From DASXVX01 sp036504075 (lineage in GTDB: Bacteria; Bacillota; Sulfobacillia; Symbiobacteriales; Symbiobacteriaceae): a stretch of DNA of 64,000 nucleotides. The stretch spans positions 1 through 64,000 of the forward strand of contig DASXVX010000055.1 in assembly GCA_036504075.1 (NCBI GenBank). Direction: 5' to 3'. Positions 61,201 to 64,000 of this stretch are shown here, piece after piece. Position numbers and translations under genes: made by a program. Position 1 is the first letter of the stretch. Every line of letters starts with the position of its first letter. The notes beneath the pieces are model-generated. The model saw nothing but the letters and a program-made list of their open reading frames with translations. It ran no database searches and had not been told where the DNA came from.

Positions 61201-61783
61201 CCTGGTCGGTCGCGGTCCCCACGCTCACGAGCCGGTAGTAATCGCCATCGGCACTCCGCAGCGATAAGAGTCCCACGTTTACCGCTGCTCCCGCCGGCAC
61301 GATGCAAGGCTCACCGTCCTCGGAAATCCAACAGGACCTCCAGTAAGAATTCGCCTGGGTTCTGGCATACCCATACCCGGAAAGGGACGCCCCTGACCGG
61401 CTGGAGGCGGTCACGTCAAACGCACCGTAGCCGGGTCGCAGGACCACTGCATAGATCTGGCGGGATTCACCGGTCGCGCTGACGACCCCGATGGAGACGG
61501 TGCGGTTGTCCGTGCCCCACAGCGCAAAGCGGAAGCGCCCGTCCTGGTCCGTTCGGCCCTGCCCCCAATCAAACTGGACCGTCGCGGCCAGGGGCGTGCC
61601 ACCCCGGGTGACGGAGAGCGTGAGTTCGTGGGACTGCCCATCGGCCGGCACGATGCCGTTCTGCGTGAGCGATAGCACCAGGGGCAGCGCCGCGCTGGCA
61701 GCGGGGCCAAGGCCGGCCGGCAACAGCCCGGCAAGGACGAGGATGATCAGTGTGACCAGGCTTAACCGACGTCTTTGTGGCAC
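58247..61783 (-). CDS. Large secreted multidomain protein: DUF3048 plus a C-terminal dockerin-like module
   Basis: An 1178-residue exported protein with signal peptide (residues 1-31, MPQRRRLSLVTLI to GPAASA). The first 730 residues are beta-rich Ig-like modules. Residues about 760-1040 match DUF3048, known from YerB-like lipoproteins (VDNHPDARPQAALNAAELVYE, IGPIRSARDSLVQLA, TYTDENGDNMRFAEGTTWVLVADPG). A carboxypeptidase-regulatory-like fold (GRISGHVLLEGREDHTGVSV) follows. The end carries two calcium-loop repeats of dockerin type (DMNFDGVVDSDDLGELI and DLTPDGRVNLLDLFWIG). It probably works outside the cell as a wall- or complex-associated protein. Function unknown. Confidence 0.82.
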   Translation of the reverse strand: MPQRRRLSLVTLIILVLAGLLPAGLGPAASAALPLVLSLTQNGIVPADGQSHELTLSVTRGGTPLAATVQFDWGQGRTDQDGRFRFALWGTDNRTVSIGVVSATGESRQIYAVVLRPGYGAFDVTASSRSGASLSGYGYARTQANSYWRSCWISEDGEPCIVPAGAAVNVGLLSLRSADGDYYRLVSVGTATDQGRTPVHLDGADPGLGRFSITSALKPARLDFTGAGGIDDPGTLELNQDGPVTIWMPPGLWNLTLQSEQANANYGLSLLDRQVNPGEVTPVLFDTANLARIEATVLPGSLPPEVMEPVLHIYQQDTPELSVSMAKPAYVTPRTYASVNFGLRESRQGASNRYTLLPPAFPLMRPVTFAPGETYRFTAGGSGQSELTVDRAAYVGETVEANLRLKTPNGSMVINSQTDLTITDPDGVTTTVVGYGGSGYFAPQKAGTYHLTAVVLNPGPHATAAEATATLDLVVRFRRFRIDNAFDGRGTGRKYVLQGRSYADTLEYAVNDDQFVDVNTTWGPFLLTGDLPGDLPEGTAIPVRIRVKGDPASEERFTAVLDETPPTLKLSPVPLVVRNGFLTVAGTIFENLGYPNGGLLLEYTPDLLSPEPVWSSAIGSGYGGMIAFTTSVRLPMDHLAYRVRAAAIDLAGNQSAWQEHRVTMPTYTIEVTPANRTLQAGVPNTVSVRILEDGMPAEGMLVRIGSAWLRANAAGTAASTLVPAPGELVSVQIGSNPEIRLYAVPAGRAALEFSAVIDNHPDARPQAALNAAELVYETAVAPGITRFLGVFRSDLALAKIGPIRSARDSLVQLASGHGGGFAHAGGSNSALALTRESIDIVDLDEIYGSGDYFYRTEDRAAPHNLYTGTPQIRSGVAAQGVQPVGVPNGLPTGPMAGGIARDRVAVRFTGQTQDVAFAWDSAGGQYFRKEGGRPVLLEDGSPIAARNVVVLYATHRTFYRADVGEWEVAPTVLGSGVACVYRDGRMWTGRWSKPTPQDPITYTDENGDNMRFAEGTTWVLVADPGINPPPTGRISGHVLLEGREDHTGVSVELYGEDGLLTALTETDSTGQFWVATPKPGVYRITVVRFGWTLATRTGVVVGDGQTALLPSVTLLAGDMNFDGVVDSDDLGELINAYGSLPGQPAWRPEADLTPDGRVNLLDLFWIGRNQGRRPEWPE

Positions 61784-61895
61784 GGGCGGATCCTCCTATG
61801 CAGAAATGAACTAAATGAGTAATGGTCTCGTCATTTGCATATTTTCTGATTGGTGGCAGCCATTCCTTCTGGCAGGTAGAAATTTCGGAGCGCGC

Positions 61896-61927
61896 AAGTG
61901 GCGGTCGTATTTTGTACGACCGCCACT
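61896..61927 (-). terminator. Terminator of the ABC-F gene
   Basis: A 14-bp perfect stem AAGTGGCGGTCGTA/TACGACCGCCACTT (61896-61909 with 61914-61927) with a TTTTG loop, 17 nt beyond the stop. Confidence 0.9.
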
Positions 61928-61944
61928 TCCTGGGACGGGCCGGC

Positions 61945-63864
61945 CTACGACCGGTTCGCCCGCTCCTGTTCGACCGCCTCGACCTTCGTAGCCAGTTCCG
62001 CCCAGCGGTCCATGGCCTGACCCAGCTCTGCTTGCGCACGGGTATGCTCGGCCGCGAGCACCTGCAACCGCGCGTAATCCGACGCCGCTTCATCGAGCGC
62101 CCGCTCCAGCCGGGCTACCTCAACTTCGAGGCCGGCCACGCGCTCCTCGATCGTCTCCCACTCCCGCTGCTCCTTGAAGCTAAGCTTGAGCGCTTGGTTA
62201 CGCTTCTCCGGCTGGGGACGCCCATCGGGCTGCTCCGCCTTCCCCGGCGTGGTGTCAGCGGGCCCGGCTTCGGCCTGCTCGGCGAGGTACTCCGAGCAGG
62301 TGCCGACGTACCGGCGAATGTGGCCGTCGCCTTCAAAGCAAAAGAGGTGGCCGGCAACCCGGTCGAGGAAATAGCGGTCGTGCGAGACGGCCACGACCAC
62401 GCCCGGGAACTGATCCAAATAATCCTCCAGAATCGTGAGCGTTTCAATATCGAGATCGTTGGTCGGCTCGTCCAGCAACAGGACGTTCGGCTCGGCCATG
62501 AGCCGCCGCAACAGGTAAAGCCGCCGCCGCTCCCCGCCGGAGAGCTTGCCGATCTCCGTCCACTGGGTCTTCATGGGGAACAGGAACCGCTCCAGCATTT
62601 GCGCGGCCGTAATGGTCCCGCCGTCGGGCGTCTGCACCACTTCGGCCACGTCCTTGATATAGTCGATCACCCGCTGATTCGGGTCCATCTCCTCGCTCTC
62701 CTGGTCGTAGTAAACGAGGTGGACCGTCTGGCCGGTCGCCACTTCCCCCTGGTCCGGCGTGAGCCGCCCGGCGATCAGCTTCAACAGGGTGGTCTTGCCG
62801 CTGCCGTTCGGTCCGACAATGCCGATCCTGTCCTTCGGCAGCAGGGTGTAGCTGAAGTCCCGGAACAGCGTTTGCCCGTCGAACCCGTGGGAAAGATCCT
62901 TGAGCGTAATAATCTGCCGGCCGAGCCGGCGGGAGCCGACCGCGATCTCGACGCTGCCGTCCTGTGCGTCCGGCACCTGCTCCTGCAGGGAATGGACCCG
63001 GTCGATCCGGGCCTTCTGCTTGGTAGACCGGGCCTGCGCGCCCCGCCGCAGCCAGGCCAGTTCCCGCCGGAGCAAGTTCTGCCGGCGCTCTTCCCGGACG
63101 ACGCCTTCGGCTTCGCGCACTTCCTTCTGCTCCAGGAAGCGCCCGTAGTTTCCGTCGTAGCTGTACAGCCGGGCGTGGTCGAGCTCGAGAATCCGGGTCA
63201 CCACCCGGTCCAGGAAGTAGCGGTCGTGGGTGACCAGCAGCAGCGCACCCGAAAACTTGGCCAGTTGCCCTTCGAGCCAGGCGACCGTGACGTTGTCAAT
63301 GTGGTTGGTCGGCTCGTCGAGAATCAGCAGGTCGGCCGGATGAATCAGCGCCTGTGCCAGGGCGACCCGCTTGCGCTGCCCGCCGGAGAGCGTCTCCACC
63401 AACCTGGTGTACTCGGTGACGCCCAGGCGGGAGAGCGTGGCCTTGGCCTGCGCTTCCATGGACCAGAGCTGCTGGGCGTCCATCTGCAGCTGCAAGCCGG
63501 CCAGGCGTCGCTGCAACCGCTCGTCGTCGGGCGTCTCCCCCAGGTCGAACAGGGCCTGCTCGTACTCGCGGAGCAGACGGAAGGCCGGGCTCTCCCCGGC
63601 AAAAACCGCCTCCAGGACCGTCGCACCGGGCGGGAAGTCGGGGTTCTGGGCGAGGTATTGGATGCGCAACCCCTGCCGGACGGTCACCGTGCCCGCGTCG
63701 GGCGTGATCAGCCGTGCGACCACTTTCAGGAGCGTCGACTTGCCGCTCCCGTTGAGCCCAATCAGGCCGATGCGTTCGCCTTCGGCGATGCCGATCGAGA
63801 GCTTGTCAAAGAGTAGCTTTTCCCCATAAGTCTTCGCGAGGTTCTCAACCGTTAATATGTTCAT
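61945..63864 (-). CDS. uup: ABC-F family ATPase, Uup-like
   Basis: A 639-residue protein with two ABC domains and no membrane helices. First domain: Walker A GLNGSGKSTLLK, signature LSGGQRKRVALAQAL, Walker B LLILDEPTNHID. Second domain: GPNGSGKTTLLK, LSGGERRRLYLLRRL, VLLLDEPTNDLD. The interdomain linker is the ABC-F P-site-tRNA-interacting type. The C-terminal 100 residues form the coiled coil (EWETIEERVAGLEVEVARLERALD) typical of Uup. These proteins act on the ribosome or in translation quality control. I use ATG 63864; GTG 63873 is possible and neither has a good ribosome site. Confidence 0.93.
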   Translation of the reverse strand: MNILTVENLAKTYGEKLLFDKLSIGIAEGERIGLIGLNGSGKSTLLKVVARLITPDAGTVTVRQGLRIQYLAQNPDFPPGATVLEAVFAGESPAFRLLREYEQALFDLGETPDDERLQRRLAGLQLQMDAQQLWSMEAQAKATLSRLGVTEYTRLVETLSGGQRKRVALAQALIHPADLLILDEPTNHIDNVTVAWLEGQLAKFSGALLLVTHDRYFLDRVVTRILELDHARLYSYDGNYGRFLEQKEVREAEGVVREERRQNLLRRELAWLRRGAQARSTKQKARIDRVHSLQEQVPDAQDGSVEIAVGSRRLGRQIITLKDLSHGFDGQTLFRDFSYTLLPKDRIGIVGPNGSGKTTLLKLIAGRLTPDQGEVATGQTVHLVYYDQESEEMDPNQRVIDYIKDVAEVVQTPDGGTITAAQMLERFLFPMKTQWTEIGKLSGGERRRLYLLRRLMAEPNVLLLDEPTNDLDIETLTILEDYLDQFPGVVVAVSHDRYFLDRVAGHLFCFEGDGHIRRYVGTCSEYLAEQAEAGPADTTPGKAEQPDGRPQPEKRNQALKLSFKEQREWETIEERVAGLEVEVARLERALDEAASDYARLQVLAAEHTRAQAELGQAMDRWAELATKVEAVEQERANRS

Positions 63865-64000
63865 CGGTGCCACCGATCTTTCTGCGCGTTTGGATCCCGC
63901 TCCGCGGTTGCATCCCTCTTATGGTACCGGAAAACCGGGCACTCTTCTACTGGATTGTCCCGCTGGTGATTTTTTGCTTGACGCGATCGTGCAAATTTAC
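63865..64000. other. Upstream region of uup at the window edge
   Basis: About 136 bp with no gene seen; it presumably holds the uup promoter. Confidence 0.4.

Overview
The window is about 64 kb of GC-rich DNA with dense genes, strong GGAGG-type ribosome sites, frequent GTG/TTG starts and Firmicute-type gene content: soluble CdaR-N/MCP sensor, copper-amine-oxidase-N stalk domains, DUF4015 and DUF3048 proteins, HydABC hydrogenases, HU. This fits a high-GC, thermophile-like member of the Clostridia/Symbiobacteria. I infer a Symbiobacterium-like organism from style and content, not from a database match.

Layout. 1-6.4 kb (+): end of a TRAP dicarboxylate-type transporter (DctP, DctQ, DctM) followed by dihydrolipoyl dehydrogenase, a threonine-dehydrogenase-like Zn enzyme, a short-chain dehydrogenase and a nitrilase-family amidase. 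6.4-12.4 kb: loosely packed accessory DNA with 11-bp-period tandem repeats, a phosphoesterase, a decayed alpha/beta hydrolase, a 52-bp perfect palindrome, a candidate type I toxin-antitoxin locus, a subtilase and a GNAT acetyltransferase. 12.5-15.4 kb (-): glyoxylate shunt genes aceB-aceA. 15.4-17 kb: an aspartate/glutamate racemase, then an unusual pair of inverted, structured, co-varying repeats. 17-21.4 kb (-): a group 3b-type NAD(P)-linked [NiFe]-hydrogenase operon with its protease. 21.5-28.1 kb: a putative glycoside hydrolase, a chemoreceptor-like protein, an MFS exporter, an orphan cytosine methyltransferase and HU.

28.2-46 kb (-) is a hydrogen-metabolism island: two paralogous hydCBA operons for trimeric [FeFe]-hydrogenase, separated by an ArsR-type regulator/ABC-2 exporter operon, then the H-cluster maturation operon aspA-hydF-hydE-hydG. 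All three [FeFe] operons and the [NiFe] operon carry nearly identical 18-bp palindromes of the form TTGTGA-N6-TCACAW at their starts, matching the known operator of the NADH/NAD+ sensor Rex. The window therefore seems to hold a coordinated redox-controlled hydrogen regulon.

46-64 kb is mostly envelope and accessory genes: small membrane proteins, an O-antigen-ligase-like protein, a polysaccharide deacetylase, a large secreted subtilase, an unrecognised cluster of five small genes (three of them apparently related, with non-ATG starts), an aldo/keto reductase, a large secreted DUF3048 protein ending in a dockerin-like module, and a Uup-type ABC-F ATPase. No rRNA, tRNA, CRISPR array or complete insertion sequence was seen. 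Start sites, operators and structures were read by eye and no database was consulted.
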